Below are positions 49,625 to 49,684 of a stretch of 49,684 nucleotides of DNA, piece by piece. The position numbers were made by a program, and so were the translations under genes. This DNA is from Streptosporangiales bacterium (GTDB lineage: Bacteria; Actinomycetota; Actinomycetes; Streptosporangiales; WHST01): contig WHTA01000038.1 of the NCBI GenBank assembly GCA_009379825.1, positions 1-49,684 on the forward strand, read 5' to 3'. The stretch's first letter is position 1. Each line of letters opens with the position of its first letter. A model generated the notes under the pieces. It saw nothing but the letters and a program-made list of their open reading frames with translations. It did no database searches and had not been told where the DNA came from.

Positions 49625-49684
49625 GTACCGGGGTGCCGGCGGCGACCGCGTGGCCGGCGCCGCGGCCGTCGGCGCAGCCGAGCA
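49617..49684 (-). CDS. 3' end of an unidentified gene (cut by window edge)
   Basis: The last 21 codons of a minus-strand gene: [20 protein letters not shown] and R, then TAG at 49619-49617. The Gly-Ala-rich tail gives no family assignment. It is supported mainly by the near-identical tail copy at 49369, which differs mostly by conservative changes, implying that this sequence has been kept as coding. Confidence 0.5.
   Translation of the reverse strand, partial: LGCADGRGAGHAVAAGTPVPR

Overview
The window reads as chromosomal DNA of a high-GC (roughly 70 %) actinobacterium. The signs are dense GC-rich coding with frequent GTG starts, many ATGA stop/start overlaps, IdeR/DmdR-type iron boxes of the TTAGGC-TTACCTAA kind, a Tat-exported cyclase, ECF transporter genes, and an N-terminal-GNAT protein acetyltransferase of the actinobacterial type. 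The genus cannot be named from sequence alone. No rRNA, tRNA or CRISPR array was seen.

Layout. 1-0.9 kb: the 5' end of an IS982-like transposase cuts off an Nramp-type transporter gene, followed by a frameshifted rpiB. 1-5.5 kb: DUF488 protein, broken homocysteine methyltransferase, broken LLM oxidoreductase, secreted GDPD, and an ArsR/SDR divergent pair with a near-perfect palindrome between them. 5.5-11.8 kb: beta-propeller and XdhC-like genes, then a siderophore-type ABC uptake locus (two permeases, ATPase, facing lipoprotein) with two iron boxes. 11.9-18.4 kb: broken MHS-type MFS gene, double CMD protein, and an ECF operon (S, T, fused ATPase) ending in a nucleoside hydrolase. 18.6-23.1 kb: TetR with a perfect palindrome, decayed PAP2 gene, small membrane protein, ArsR-like regulator opposite an unusual P450-like/PEP-mutase fusion, SnoaL-like and PPOX-like genes. 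23.2-28.1 kb: MFS-HyuA-HyuB operon.

28.1-30.4 kb: an SDR gene and a divergent XRE regulator lie inside a 2.3-kb segment with imperfect terminal inverted repeats and a CTAG at each end. A deleted IS481-type transposase remnant sits at the left end. Removing the segment restores a single CTAG that would serve as the stop of both flanking convergent genes, so this looks like a decayed IS481-derived element carrying cargo. 30.4-34.5 kb: membrane protein and TetR divergent over a 28-bp operator, then the Pat-like acetyltransferase.

34.5-46.2 kb: a coherent but unassigned catabolic locus. Leftward it holds hydratase, Zn-alcohol dehydrogenase, aldehyde dehydrogenase, Tat-exported cyclase, a 45-residue accessory membrane peptide, an SSS symporter and an unknown protein. 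Rightward it holds an MmgE/PrpD protein, class III CoA-transferase, acyl-CoA dehydrogenase and a GntR/UTRA regulator. The divergent promoter region carries two identical 12-bp direct repeats. The likely scheme is uptake and ring opening of a cyclic compound, oxidation to an acid, CoA activation, dehydrogenation and hydration. 46.2-49.7 kb: a TetR-ATPase-permease exporter operon broken by a nonsense codon and a frameshift, then a GC-rich repeat region holding the tail of another gene and a degenerate copy of that tail.

Nine or more otherwise well-conserved genes carry small indels or a stop codon. Many are single-base changes in short homopolymers, so sequence error and real decay both need to be considered.
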